Source: Vibrio sp. AND4 (GTDB taxonomy: Bacteria; Pseudomonadota; Gammaproteobacteria; Enterobacterales; Vibrionaceae). Taken from it: a stretch of 62,669 bases of DNA. The stretch spans positions 1-62,669 of the forward strand of contig NZ_ABGR01000015.1 of NCBI RefSeq assembly GCF_000171815.1, in the 5' to 3' direction. Under the pieces are notes generated by a model, which saw nothing but the letters and a program-made list of their open reading frames with translations, was not told where the DNA came from and made no database searches. Of this stretch, positions 53,429-62,009 are shown piece after piece (positions within the stretch are counted from its first letter, which is position 1; the number at the start of each line of letters is the position of its first letter). A program made the position numbers and the translations under genes.

Positions 53429-56026
53429 ATGTACATGAGCACTGATGAGGTTCGTAACGCGTTCCTCAAGTTCTTTGAGAGCAAAGGACACCAAATCGTA
53501 GAAAGTTCATCGTTAGTTCCACATAACGACCCAACCCTGCTGTTCACAAACGCGGGTATGAACCAATTTAAAGATTGTTTCTTAGGCTTAGAAAAACGAG
53601 CCTACACTCGAGCGACTACGGCTCAACGTTGTGTACGTGCTGGTGGTAAACACAACGACCTGGAAAATGTTGGCTTTACGGCTCGTCACCACACATTCTT
53701 TGAAATGTTGGGTAATTTCAGCTTTGGTGACTACTTCAAAGAAGATGCGATTGCTTTTGCTTGGGAGTTTCTGACAAAGACCCTGAAGTTGCCAGCAGAC
53801 CGTCTACTCGTAACGATTTACGAAACAGATGACGAAGCTTTTGATATCTGGAACAAAAAAGTAGGCGTTCCAGCAGACCGTATTATTCGCATCGGCGACA
53901 AAAAGGGCGGCAAGCCATTTGAGTCAGACAACTTCTGGCAAATGGGGGACACAGGTCCTTGTGGTCCATGTACTGAAATCTTCTATGATCACGGTGAGCA
54001 CATCTGGGGTGGCCGTCCGGGTACTCCTGAAGAAGATGGTGACCGCTTCATTGAGATCTGGAACAACGTATTCATGCAGTTCAACCGTCAGGCAGACGGA
54101 ACCATGGAGCCGCTTCCAAAACCATCGGTTGATACAGGTATGGGTATCGAACGTATCTCTGCAATCATGCAAGGCGTTCACTCAAATTACGAAATCGATG
54201 TATTCCAAGCTCTTATCAAAGCAGCCGCTGAGGTGATCGGCTACGAAGATCTATCCAACCAATCTTTACGTGTTATTGCTGACCACATCCGTTCATGTTC
54301 ATTCTTAATCGTTGATGGTGTGATGCCTTCAAACGAAGGCCGTGGTTACGTTTTGCGTCGTATCATCCGTCGCGCCGTTCGCCACGGTAACAAGTTGGGC
54401 GCACAAGGCGCTTTCTTCCACAAATTGGTGGGTGTACTAGCCGAGATCATGGGTACGGCTGGTGAAGAGCTGAAGCGTCAACAAGCTGTGGTTGAAAAAG
54501 TACTGCGCATCGAAGAAGAAAACTTCGGTCGTACACTGGAACGTGGTATGGCGATCCTAAACGAAGCGTTGGATAACATCTCTTCTCAGGGAACGGACGG
54601 TAAAGTACTAGACGGCGAAACCGTATTCAAACTTTACGATACTTATGGTTTCCCTGCTGACCTAACTAACGACGTTGCACGCGAGCGCGAGTTCGTGATC
54701 GACGAAGAAGGTTTCGAGAAAGCAATGGAAGAGCAACGTCAACGTGCGCGTGAAGCGGGTAACTTTGGTACTGATTACAACGCAGCAATTAAAGTTGATG
54801 CGCAAACAGAATTCTGTGGTTACACAGGCACTAAAGGCTCTAGCTCTGTAGCTGCGATGTTCGTTGAAGGTAACGAAGTTGCATCATTATCTGCAGGTGA
54901 TAAAGCAATCATCGTACTTGGTGAAACCCCATTTTACGCTGAGTCAGGCGGTCAATGTGGTGACGCTGGTGAAATCCGTACTGAGTCTGGTGTATTCCGT
55001 GTTGAAGACACGCAAAAACTCGGTAACGCAATTGCACACCACGGTATTATGGCGGAAGGCGTACTAGCGAAAGATGACGAAGTGGCCACTATTGTTGATG
55101 CAGAGCGTCGCGCAGCTATCTCTCTAAACCACTCAGCAACGCACTTGCTGCACGCAGCACTACGTCAATTGCTGGGTGAGCACGTTACGCAGAAAGGCTC
55201 ACTAGTGAAGGCTGACGGACTGCGTTTCGACTTCTCACACCTAGAAGCGGTCACCGCAGCGGAATTGAAAGAAGTTGAGCGTTTAGTGAATGCGCAAGTT
55301 CGTCGCAATCATACGATTGAAACCAACGTGATGGATATAGAATCTGCGAAGAAGAAAGGTGCCATGGCGCTATTCGGCGAGAAGTACGATGACGAAGTTC
55401 GCGTACTGTCCATGGGTGACTTCTCTACAGAGCTTTGTGGCGGCATCCACGCATCAAGTACGGGTGATATTGGTCTGTTCAAGATCACTTCTGAAGGTGG
55501 TATCGCTGCGGGTATTCGTCGAATCGAGGCGGTGACTGGCGAAGGTGCACTCGATGCAATCGAGGCTCAAACGACTAAGTACGAAGAGAAACTGGCGGAA
55601 TCCGCGCAAAAAGCGAAATCTTTAGAAAAAGAAATCCAGAAACTGCAAGACAAGATGGCTGCAGCAGAAAGTGCAAACATCATGGGTAAAGTTCAGGATA
55701 TTAACGGTACTAAAGCACTGATCGCTGCTCTAGAGGGCGCAGACAGCAAGAACCTACGTACTATGGTTGACGACATTAAAAACCAAGTAGGTAGCGGCGT
55801 TATCCTTCTTGCTAACGTCAACGGTGACAAGATTGGTTTGATTGCCGGGGTGACCAAAGACCTAATCGGCAAAGTGAAAGCGGGTGACCTAGTCAAGATG
55901 GTTGCTGAGCAAGTTGGTGGCAAAGGAGGCGGTCGCCCAGATATGGCTCAAGCAGGTGGCACCGATGTTGCTGCTCTACCTGAGGCAATGAAATCTGTTC
56001 AGCCGTGGTTAGAAGAACGCCTATAA
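53429..56026 (+). CDS. alaS: Alanine-tRNA ligase
   Basis: Charges tRNA(Ala) and edits mischarged Ser/Gly. It has 865 aa (E. coli 876). The class II catalytic core is at about 1-250 ([23 protein letters not shown]), tRNA recognition follows, and the editing domain has zinc-binding [12 protein letters not shown] near 563-574. Its second half reads ELCGGIH (Cys670, His674), where the usual GGTH has Ile for Thr. The C-terminal C-Ala domain ends with [20 protein letters not shown] eight bases before the ATG supports this start over a second Met two codons on. Confidence 0.97.
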   Translation: MYMSTDEVRNAFLKFFESKGHQIVESSSLVPHNDPTLLFTNAGMNQFKDCFLGLEKRAYTRATTAQRCVRAGGKHNDLENVGFTARHHTFFEMLGNFSFGDYFKEDAIAFAWEFLTKTLKLPADRLLVTIYETDDEAFDIWNKKVGVPADRIIRIGDKKGGKPFESDNFWQMGDTGPCGPCTEIFYDHGEHIWGGRPGTPEEDGDRFIEIWNNVFMQFNRQADGTMEPLPKPSVDTGMGIERISAIMQGVHSNYEIDVFQALIKAAAEVIGYEDLSNQSLRVIADHIRSCSFLIVDGVMPSNEGRGYVLRRIIRRAVRHGNKLGAQGAFFHKLVGVLAEIMGTAGEELKRQQAVVEKVLRIEEENFGRTLERGMAILNEALDNISSQGTDGKVLDGETVFKLYDTYGFPADLTNDVAREREFVIDEEGFEKAMEEQRQRAREAGNFGTDYNAAIKVDAQTEFCGYTGTKGSSSVAAMFVEGNEVASLSAGDKAIIVLGETPFYAESGGQCGDAGEIRTESGVFRVEDTQKLGNAIAHHGIMAEGVLAKDDEVATIVDAERRAAISLNHSATHLLHAALRQLLGEHVTQKGSLVKADGLRFDFSHLEAVTAAELKEVERLVNAQVRRNHTIETNVMDIESAKKKGAMALFGEKYDDEVRVLSMGDFSTELCGGIHASSTGDIGLFKITSEGGIAAGIRRIEAVTGEGALDAIEAQTTKYEEKLAESAQKAKSLEKEIQKLQDKMAAAESANIMGKVQDINGTKALIAALEGADSKNLRTMVDDIKNQVGSGVILLANVNGDKIGLIAGVTKDLIGKVKAGDLVKMVAEQVGGKGGGRPDMAQAGGTDVAALPEAMKSVQPWLEERL

Positions 56027-56042
56027 TTCAGTAAGATACAAT

Positions 56043-56082
56043 TTACGCTCAATCATGCTCTTTGATTGGGCGTAATTGTTTA
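56043..56082 (+). terminator. Hairpin after alaS
   Basis: Stem TTACGCTCAATCA / TGATTGGGCGTAA (one mismatch-type G-U) with a short loop, followed by TTGTTT. A moderate intrinsic terminator. Confidence 0.65.
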
Positions 56083-56191
56083 AGACAACCAAGTGGTTTA
56101 ATTGACTTTATTTTAACGGGGTCATTTACGCGACTTGGTTTTCGTTGTTACTACCGCTTATATAATTTTTTAACGAATAGAATATGATTGG

Positions 56192-56216
56192 TCCTAGTGA
56201 GACTTTGGTCTTAGGA
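56192..56216 (+). promoter_or_regulatory. Hairpin covering the ribosome-binding site of the aspartate kinase gene
   Basis: TCCTA-GTG-AGAC-TTTG-GTCT-TAGGA can fold as a stem with one side bulge. Its 3' arm contains the start of the TTAGGAAGG ribosome-binding site, 8-13 bases before the GTG start. Folding would hide the Shine-Dalgarno sequence, suggesting translation control. The effector is unknown. Confidence 0.5.
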
Positions 56217-56228
56217 AGGTGAAGACTG

Positions 56229-57434
56229 GTGAAAAATCCCCTTATCGTGCAAAAGTTCGGCGGAACCTCGGTGGGTTCAATTGACAGAATTCATCAAGTT
56301 GCTGAGCACATCATCAAGGCGAAGGATGATGGTAACCAAGTTGTCGTTGTTGTGTCTGCAATGTCAGGTGAAACAAATCGACTGATGGAATTAGCGTATC
56401 AGATAGATAGCGTTCCAACAGCTCGAGAACTTGATGTTTTGCTCTCTTCTGGTGAGCAAGTATCGATGGCGCTGCTAGCGATGACACTTCATAAATTGGG
56501 TTATGCTGCTCGTTCACTTACTGGGGCACAAGCTAATATTGTGACAGACAATCAACACAATGACGCGAAGATTAAGCACATTGATACTAATGCGATCTTT
56601 GACTTACTTAAACAAGATCAGATTGTTATCGTAGCTGGTTTCCAAGGTGTTAATGAAAATGGGGATATTACCACATTAGGTCGAGGTGGCTCTGATACGA
56701 CCGCTGTAACACTGGCAGGTGCGTTAAGCGCAGATGAGTGTCAAATCTTTACGGATGTTGATGGCATATATACTTGCGACCCTCGTGTTGTTAAAAACGC
56801 TCAGAAAATGGACGTTATTGACTTTCCTTCTATGGAAGCGATGGCGAGCCGAGGCGCGAAGGTGTTACATCTCCCTTCTGTACAATACGCATGGAAGAAT
56901 AATGTACCGTTGCGCGTGCTGTCGACCTTTGACGTTAATGAAGGTAGCTTGGTGAAAGGGGATTCAAGCAAACAAGCGGTTTCTGGTATAGCGATTCAAC
57001 GTGACCTTATCATCATTGAAGTTGACAGTGAGCATTTGTCTGGTGTTACAAAGCAATGTCAAATGCTAGGCATTGACATTTGGAATGTGATCGAGGAAAC
57101 AGATCGAACAGGTATCATGATAAAACAAGATGCATGTGCCAAATTGGAACTGGTGTTCAGCGATAAAATCCGTAATAGTGAAGAGGTAAGCTTACTGACT
57201 GCTGTGGGGCTCGAAGCCAATGGAATGGTCGACCATGCCTGCGAACTATTGATACAGCAAGATATTGCGATCAATTTCTGCTCACAGAATGCGCTCACTA
57301 TGATGCTGGTCTTAACACCCGAGAGTGTGGATACAGCAGCAAACATCCTTCATGATGCTTACGTCAAATCTAGCGAAGCAGTGAACATTCAACAAAAACA
57401 TGCCTTTTTAGGGAATTTTTCGGTCACAAGGTAG
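56229..57434 (+). CDS. lysC: Aspartate kinase (monofunctional)
   Basis: First step of the aspartate family pathway (Lys, Thr, Met, diaminopimelate). It has 401 aa with a GTG start. The N-terminal kinase domain begins VQKFGGTSVGS, has VVVVVSAMSGETNRL near 38-52, and TLGRGGSDTTAV near 150-161. Two C-terminal ACT domains lie at about 260-400 and normally bind lysine/threonine. Position between alaS and csrA is typical of vibrios and pseudomonads. The symbol lysC is used in the general sense; the feedback specificity is not shown. Confidence 0.92.
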   Translation: MKNPLIVQKFGGTSVGSIDRIHQVAEHIIKAKDDGNQVVVVVSAMSGETNRLMELAYQIDSVPTARELDVLLSSGEQVSMALLAMTLHKLGYAARSLTGAQANIVTDNQHNDAKIKHIDTNAIFDLLKQDQIVIVAGFQGVNENGDITTLGRGGSDTTAVTLAGALSADECQIFTDVDGIYTCDPRVVKNAQKMDVIDFPSMEAMASRGAKVLHLPSVQYAWKNNVPLRVLSTFDVNEGSLVKGDSSKQAVSGIAIQRDLIIIEVDSEHLSGVTKQCQMLGIDIWNVIEETDRTGIMIKQDACAKLELVFSDKIRNSEEVSLLTAVGLEANGMVDHACELLIQQDIAINFCSQNALTMMLVLTPESVDTAANILHDAYVKSSEAVNIQQKHAFLGNFSVTR

Positions 57435-57507
57435 TTTACGAAAATACAGCTTTTGTTGGATAATGGTTTGTAGCAAGAATATTTAGAGATTACTCAAGGA
57501 GCAAAGA

Positions 57508-57705
57508 ATGCTAATTTTGACTCGCCGCGTAGGCGAAACACTGATGATCGGTGATGAAGTAACTGTAACTGTACTAGGGGTAAAAGGTAACCAAGTACGC
57601 ATTGGCGTTAACGCTCCAAAAGAGGTTTCTGTTCACCGAGAAGAAATCTACATGCGCATTCAAGCTGAAAAAGGCAACGGCAACGTGCCTTCTGGGAACT
57701 ACTAA
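57508..57705 (+). CDS. csrA: Carbon storage regulator CsrA
   Basis: RNA-binding dimer that binds GGA motifs in mRNA leaders and controls carbon flow, motility and virulence. It has 65 aa. It begins [18 protein letters not shown], and [10 protein letters not shown] near 42-51 holds the second RNA-binding strand. A good AAGGAGC ribosome-binding site precedes it. BarA (VarS), at 31-33.7 kb, acts upstream of CsrA by inducing the small RNAs that sequester it. A terminator follows, then the tRNA cluster. Confidence 0.98.
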   Translation: MLILTRRVGETLMIGDEVTVTVLGVKGNQVRIGVNAPKEVSVHREEIYMRIQAEKGNGNVPSGNY

Positions 57706-57736
57706 GCCGCTGCTGTTAGATAGCTTGGTTTGAATG

Positions 57737-57766
57737 AAAAAGGCTAACCTATGGGTTGGCCTTTTT
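57737..57766 (+). terminator. Terminator after csrA
   Basis: Stem AAAAAGGCTAACC / GGTTGGCCTTTTT (one U-G), TATG loop. It separates csrA from the tRNA cluster 180 bases on. Confidence 0.88.
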
Positions 57767-57948
57767 GGTTTCTAATTAATGTTAATTTTATAAGAGAAGA
57801 TTCTCTTTTTTTCATCATAATAGGATGATAAAGTTTGTTTAATAGTCACTTTGATTAAATCCACATCGGTTAAGCGATTTTTGCGTTTTTTTTCAAAGAA
57901 AGTGTTTGACATATTTTCGGTAAAACGTAATATGTGCCTCCGCAAGAC

Positions 57949-58040
57949 GGTGAGGTGGCCGAGAGGCTGAAGGCGCTCCCCTGCTAAGGGAGTATACGGT
58001 TTATCCCGTATCGAGGGTTCGAATCCCTCCTTCACCGCCA
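57949..58040 (+). tRNA. tRNA-Ser (anticodon GCT)
   Basis: 92-nt class II tRNA with a long variable arm. The anticodon loop CTGCTAA between CTCCC and GGGAG gives GCT. CCA is encoded. The first copy in the cluster is identical to the one at 58177. Confidence 0.96.
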
Positions 58041-58071
58041 CTCTTGCAACGTTGAGAAATCAACAAAAAGT

Positions 58072-58148
58072 GCGTCCTTAGCTCAGCTGGATAGAGTACC
58101 TGGCTACGAACCAGGCGGTCGGAGGTTCGAATCCTCCAGGACGCGCCA
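58072..58148 (+). tRNA. tRNA-Arg (anticodon ACG)
   Basis: 77-nt tRNA with acceptor GCGTCCT / AGGACGC, anticodon stem CCTGG-CTACGAA-CCAGG giving ACG (read as ICG), and encoded CCA. All seven Arg copies are identical in the mature sequence. Confidence 0.97.
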
Positions 58149-58176
58149 TATCTCTTTGAGATATAACAATGAAAAC

Positions 58177-58268
58177 GGTGAGGTGGCCGAGAGGCTGAAG
58201 GCGCTCCCCTGCTAAGGGAGTATACGGTTTATCCCGTATCGAGGGTTCGAATCCCTCCTTCACCGCCA
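58177..58268 (+). tRNA. tRNA-Ser (anticodon GCT), second copy
   Basis: Identical to the tRNA at 57949. The Ser-Arg unit has therefore been duplicated. It is followed by a small GC hairpin and eight T, a likely transcription stop. Confidence 0.96.
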
Positions 58269-58279
58269 TTCATTGACTG

Positions 58280-58298
58280 GCCCAAAGGGCTTTTTTTT
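58280..58298 (+). terminator. Terminator within the tRNA cluster
   Basis: Stem GCCC / GGGC with an AAA loop and eight T. It is short but followed by a strong T-run, suggesting that the six downstream Arg genes can form a separate transcript. Confidence 0.6.
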
Positions 58299-58353
58299 GT
58301 TTCGCAAGAAATAAATGTGATTTACTTCACAACTTCCTAGCAAGAAGATCTGC

Positions 58354-58430
58354 GCGTCCTTAGCTCAGCTGGATAGAGTACCTGGCTACGAACCAGGCGG
58401 TCGGAGGTTCGAATCCTCCAGGACGCGCCA
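58354..58430 (+). tRNA. tRNA-Arg (ACG), copy 2
   Basis: Identical mature sequence to the copy at 58072; CCA encoded. Different flanking DNA from the tandem copies that follow. Confidence 0.97.
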
Positions 58431-58486
58431 CTATTTAATAATTCGTTTGATAAACGGGTTATACAAAGTAAAATAAAGATTATTGC

Positions 58487-58563
58487 GCGTCCTTAGCTCA
58501 GCTGGATAGAGTACCTGGCTACGAACCAGGCGGTCGGAGGTTCGAATCCTCCAGGACGCGCCA
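58487..58563 (+). tRNA. tRNA-Arg (ACG), copy 3
   Basis: Identical to copy 1. First unit of the 136-bp tandem array. Confidence 0.97.
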
Positions 58564-58622
58564 CTCTTTAGGGTTTCTTTTACAGATATCCTGATATTGG
58601 GAATACCGGTATCGAAACTTGC

Positions 58623-58699
58623 GCGTCCTTAGCTCAGCTGGATAGAGTACCTGGCTACGAACCAGGCGGTCGGAGGTTCGAATCCTCCAGGACGCGCCA
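58623..58699 (+). tRNA. tRNA-Arg (ACG), copy 4
   Basis: Identical to copy 1. Starts exactly 136 bases after copy 3. Confidence 0.97.
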
Positions 58700-58758
58700 C
58701 TCTTTAGGGTTTCTTTTACAGATATCCTGATATTGGGAATACCGATATCGAAACTTGC

Positions 58759-58835
58759 GCGTCCTTAGCTCAGCTGGATAGAGTACCTGGCTACGAACCA
58801 GGCGGTCGGAGGTTCGAATCCTCCAGGACGCGCCA
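58759..58835 (+). tRNA. tRNA-Arg (ACG), copy 5
   Basis: Identical to copy 1. Starts exactly 136 bases after copy 4. Confidence 0.97.
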
Positions 58836-58894
58836 CTCTTTAGGGTTTCTTTTACAGATATCCTGATATTGGGAATACCGATATCGAAACTTGT

Positions 58895-58971
58895 GCGTCC
58901 TTAGCTCAGCTGGATAGAGTACCTGGCTACGAACCAGGCGGTCGGAGGTTCGAATCCTCCAGGACGCGCCA
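58895..58971 (+). tRNA. tRNA-Arg (ACG), copy 6
   Basis: Identical to copy 1. Starts exactly 136 bases after copy 5; the base just before it is T instead of C. Confidence 0.97.
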
Positions 58972-59030
58972 CTCTTTAGGGTTTCTTTTGTAGATATCCT
59001 GATATTGGGAATACCGATATCGAAACTCGT

Positions 59031-59107
59031 GCGTCCTTAGCTCAGCTGGATAGAGTACCTGGCTACGAACCAGGCGGTCGGAGGTTCGAATCCTCCAGGA
59101 CGCGCCA
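59031..59107 (+). tRNA. tRNA-Arg (ACG), copy 7
   Basis: Identical to copy 1. Last of the array, followed directly by a strong terminator. Confidence 0.97.
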
Positions 59108-59115
59108 ACTTTTAG

Positions 59116-59145
59116 AAAAAGCCTCGCTTATGCGAGGCTTTTTTG
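59116..59145 (+). terminator. Terminator of the tRNA cluster
   Basis: Stem AAAAAGCCTCGC / GCGAGGCTTTTTT with a TTAT loop. Confidence 0.93.
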
Positions 59146-59303
59146 TTTCTAACATTTATGTCATCTTCCTATTGTTGTCTTTATTCCTACAAGTTATCCC
59201 TGCATTTTTGTTTTAAGATTGTGAGACTTCTTACTCTCGACTCATTGCTAAACCTTCAGATCTAGCCTAATCCTTTATAACCGCTGCAAAAAAGGATGAT
59301 TCG

Positions 59304-60299
59304 ATGTTAAGGAAGACTCTAGTTGGCTGTACTCTTGGGTTGGTATGTGCAGCTCAAACCGCAAATAGCGCTGAGGGGGATGGTTCTCTGCAAAGGGCTC
59401 AGACCGTCGGTGATGTTATAGAGCGTCCAGGAGTGCTCACACCGCGAGGACAATGGTCATTTGATACCTCACTTAACTATACGCAAAACTCCTCAAATAA
59501 AGTCTCTGTGGTTGGTTATACCGTGTTGCCGACATTAATTGTCGGGCGAATTGAAGTGAGTGATGCTGATAGGACCACGATCACGTTTGGTATGACCGCT
59601 CGATATGGTTTAACCAACGCAACAGAATTGGAAGTGCGGCTACCCTACGTTTATCGAAATGATCAGATTGCGACGCGACCTATTCAGGATGGTTCCAATG
59701 CTGACGTAGTCAATACAACAATCGATGGTGGTGGGATGGGAGACGTTGAACTTGCTATTCGTCACCAGTTTAATTTCGATAGTGCACCTTATTGGGTTGG
59801 TGGTTTGAGAGTTAAATCGGATACGGGGCGCTCGCCATACGATGTCTCTATTGACGAAGGCAGCAATTCCTTCAGCGATGTACCAACAGGTTCGGGGTTT
59901 TGGAGTTTTGAACCCAATATTTCGATGATCTACCCAACAGATCCGGCAGTGCTTTATGCAAACTTGAGTTACATCTATAACTTGGAAGAGAATGTGACGG
60001 TCGGTGATACCAAAGCAGACGTCGATCTTGGTGACACGATTGCGCTATCGGGAGGGATGGGCTTTGCGGTCAATCCAGACTTGTCTTTTTCATTAGGACT
60101 TAGCCACAAAACGATTTTGAAAAGTCAGGTGAACGGCAGTTCTGCTGATGACGCGAAGTTACTTCAATTGGACGCGCTGACGCTTGGGATCAATTATGCA
60201 TTTAGCCCAAAATCATCGCTTAACGTGAGTGCGCAGGCTGGTCTAACCGAAGATACGCCAGATTTTCAATTAACAATACGTGTGCCGTTTAATCTGTGA
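59304..60299 (+). CDS. Outer-membrane beta-barrel protein, FapF-like
   Basis: A 331-aa secreted protein. The signal peptide at 1-23 is cleaved after NSA. After a short segment (QRAQTVGDVIERPGVLTPRG) the rest is alternating polar/hydrophobic strands ending in LTIRVPFNL, as in an outer-membrane barrel. The RPGVLTPRGQW...Y segments, GMTARYGLTNATELEVRLPYVYR and the later SLGLSHK strands resemble the FapF transporter of the Pseudomonas functional-amyloid system. The N-terminal coiled-coil plug of Pseudomonas FapF is short or absent. It lies convergent to the C39-peptidase cluster. FapF assignment is by resemblance plus neighbours; a generic outer-membrane transporter cannot be excluded. Confidence 0.75.
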   Translation: MLRKTLVGCTLGLVCAAQTANSAEGDGSLQRAQTVGDVIERPGVLTPRGQWSFDTSLNYTQNSSNKVSVVGYTVLPTLIVGRIEVSDADRTTITFGMTARYGLTNATELEVRLPYVYRNDQIATRPIQDGSNADVVNTTIDGGGMGDVELAIRHQFNFDSAPYWVGGLRVKSDTGRSPYDVSIDEGSNSFSDVPTGSGFWSFEPNISMIYPTDPAVLYANLSYIYNLEENVTVGDTKADVDLGDTIALSGGMGFAVNPDLSFSLGLSHKTILKSQVNGSSADDAKLLQLDALTLGINYAFSPKSSLNVSAQAGLTEDTPDFQLTIRVPFNL

Positions 60300-60355
60300 A
60301 AAGTGTAAGGTGAGGGTTATGAGGGTTGTCGCGATGATAGCCCTTTTTCCCCTGG

Positions 60356-60913
60356 TCACTGGAGATGATTCAATAAAGCATCTTCTAGCTGCTGGTTAGC
60401 TCGTATTTGTTGCATGACGCCGCTCACTTGTGCGTCGATGTCAACCAATGTACTCAAACCTATCACACTGTTATCTGCGGTGTTCTGAATAATATTGATG
60501 ATGCTGGAATTGATGAAATCCGAACTAATGATGTTTGGTTGGTTGGGATTGGGCGTATCCGGTGCATTAATGCTGTTGTTACCAATGAAGTTACCTTGGC
60601 CAAATTGAATGATATTGACGATGCCCTGATCGAGAGATTCAACTGAGTTATTGTTGCCGTTAATATTGGTAAGGTGGCCATTTTCGATGATTAAGTTAGC
60701 AATGGTGGTATTGAGGATATCCTGCCCATTGATTGTGGTGGTAATACTTAAACCAATGTTAATGGTGTAATCGTCGGTAACTTGAAAGCCGCCTCGAAAT
60801 TCGGACAACGAGTTCGGAGAGAGTGGTGTTAACCCCGCCAGATTGACTTCATTGGCTAGGGTAAGTGTCGAAGTCAAAATAATGCATGTCGGAAACCACC
60901 TAAATAGCCTCAT
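60356..60913 (-). CDS. Small secreted protein with RGG motif, FapE-like
   Basis: A 185-aa secreted protein. The signal peptide is at about 1-20 (cleavage after TLA). A Leu/Ser segment leads to SEFRGGF, with Gly41-Gly42, where a C39-type peptidase could cut. The body is rich in Asn, Ile and Thr. It holds two imperfect copies of an I-I-Q-x-x-x-x-N-x-x-I-G unit (NIIQFGQGNFIG and NIIQNTADNSVIG), then a helical tail. Its position just downstream of the C39 peptidase fits FapE. No Cys beyond the signal peptide. The function as an amyloid accessory subunit is inferred. Confidence 0.7.
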   Translation of the reverse strand: MRLFRWFPTCIILTSTLTLANEVNLAGLTPLSPNSLSEFRGGFQVTDDYTINIGLSITTTINGQDILNTTIANLIIENGHLTNINGNNNSVESLDQGIVNIIQFGQGNFIGNNSINAPDTPNPNQPNIISSDFINSSIINIIQNTADNSVIGLSTLVDIDAQVSGVMQQIRANQQLEDALLNHLQ

Positions 60914-60926
60914 AATCGCACCTCAT

Positions 60927-61604
60927 CTAATTTTCACCGGCAACGGGAAGTGTAATGCTAAATACGCCCAGTGAATCTCTTTGCACGCCACTCTCTAGCG
61001 GAGAAGAATGGTAAATGGCAAACTTGTCGTCAGTAATAAAACTGGCGCGACCGATTTCTGCTTCGTTTCGGATAAGAAGCACAATGCCTTGGTAGTATTT
61101 TTGGAACTCTTGGTATTTCATGATCATGGTGCCTCTGGAGGGATCGCCCAAGATTACGGAGTCAGTATTCATTCCTCTGATAACCACAAAGTGCATGTAT
61201 CCATCAAAATTGACCAACGTGATGCCAGGGACTCCAACCTCCCGGATCTTCTCTATGCCTATTTGAAAGCCGTCCGAGTGAAGTCCAACAGAATCGAGAT
61301 AGACCTTCATGTCTAGTAAAGAAAAGCCTTTCTCTTTGATCTTTTCTTTATCTCCTTTGTCGTACATGCTTTTAAAAATCTCTTGTTCTAAAGCGGGGGT
61401 TTGATAGTGATAGGTCAACATAGAGGCGACCGCTGCTGAGCCACAGCTGAAGTCGTACTGTTGGCGGAATACATCACCAAAAACGATCTCCTTGTAGCTT
61501 TTTACTGGCACAGAAAAATGCCCTCGGTGGGGAAGCAACTCCAATGAATTGGCTGAAGCTGACAGAGCCAACAACAGCCAAGGTAAGTTATGCCAAACTT
61601 TCAT
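60927..61604 (-). CDS. Secreted C39-family cysteine peptidase, FapD-like
   Basis: A 225-aa protein with a signal peptide (about 1-20). The papain-like C39 domain is complete: oxyanion Gln49 region RQQYDFSCGSAAVASML with catalytic Cys54, His138 in GYMHFVVIRG, and Asp154 in LGDPSRG. It has no ABC-transporter or membrane domains, so it is a stand-alone periplasmic or secreted enzyme, as is FapD. C39 enzymes cut after double glycine; both small secreted neighbours have RGG after their signal peptides. It lies 13 bases before the FapE-like gene and 62 bases after the 107-aa gene. Confidence 0.85.
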   Translation of the reverse strand: MKVWHNLPWLLLALSASANSLELLPHRGHFSVPVKSYKEIVFGDVFRQQYDFSCGSAAVASMLTYHYQTPALEQEIFKSMYDKGDKEKIKEKGFSLLDMKVYLDSVGLHSDGFQIGIEKIREVGVPGITLVNFDGYMHFVVIRGMNTDSVILGDPSRGTMIMKYQEFQKYYQGIVLLIRNEAEIGRASFITDDKFAIYHSSPLESGVQRDSLGVFSITLPVAGEN

Positions 61605-61666
61605 ATCACTACTTACTTTATAGTTACCGTTACTTAAGGCTTAAATAGTCACTTAAGAGTGAATAG

Positions 61667-61990
61667 TTACTTGAGTGTCAGGTTAACGACGGTTGAGTTC
61701 TGGATTAAAACGTTATTCCCTGAGTTCTGAATCACGCTCGATATCCCCGAACTGTCTGCGAACGCTCCTGGTGAGAGTATGTTGTTTCCGCTCACGGTAT
61801 TGGTCGCAACGTTACCTGAAGAAATGCCATCCACGTCTGATTCAGCATATATGAGGTCGAGTTCAACACTCTGACCTCCACGAGCTTCATTCATCGTTTC
61901 TAGGCTGACACTTTCATCAGATAACGTTATTACTTCTGCGTGTGCGAATAAGGTAACGGTCATACCCAAGATACACAGTACCAAACGCAT
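61667..61990 (-). CDS. Small secreted repeat protein with RGG motif, amyloid-subunit-like
   Basis: A 107-aa secreted protein. The signal peptide is at 1-18 (cleavage after AHA). LSDESVSLETMNEARGGQ follows, with Gly38-Gly39 at a likely C39 cut site. The remaining ~68 residues are Ser/Asn/Val-rich and end in GISSVIQNSGNNVLIQNS, a unit shared with neighbouring genes. It lies 20 bases after the repeat-protein gene, in the same operon. It is too small to match a Pseudomonas Fap subunit one-to-one; a minor or nucleator subunit is the best guess. Confidence 0.68.
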   Translation of the reverse strand: MRLVLCILGMTVTLFAHAEVITLSDESVSLETMNEARGGQSVELDLIYAESDVDGISSGNVATNTVSGNNILSPGAFADSSGISSVIQNSGNNVLIQNSTVVNLTLK

Positions 61991-62009
61991 CGCATTCTCC
62001 TAGTTTCCT

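Larger units (their letters stand above)
58487..59107 (+). repeat. 136-bp tandem tRNA-Arg array
   Basis: Five tRNA-Arg copies spaced exactly 136 bases apart. The four 59-base spacers (CTCTTTAGGGTTTCTTTT... ending GAAACT-type) differ at only a few positions, such as ACCGGTATCG versus ACCGATATCG and ACAGATATCC versus GTAGATATCC. The near identity of the spacers shows recent unequal-recombination expansion. Confidence 0.95.

Noticed and set aside
56083..56228. Lysine riboswitch in the aspartate kinase leader
   Set aside because: The leader does not show the conserved lysine-riboswitch core segments that I can recognise; only the hairpin over the ribosome-binding site is supported.
57772..58269. 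Two minus-strand ORFs encoding MAVKEGFEPS-type proteins
   Set aside because: They are antisense translations of the tRNA-Ser and tRNA-Arg genes, a well-known false-gene pattern; identical because the tRNAs are duplicated.
58487..59107. Regular 136-bp repetition read as a CRISPR array
   Set aside because: The conserved unit is a complete tRNA-Arg gene and the spacers are nearly identical to each other, not unique.
59108..59303. Phage or island attachment site after the tRNA array
   Set aside because: No second copy of the tRNA 3' end and no integrase are seen within the window.
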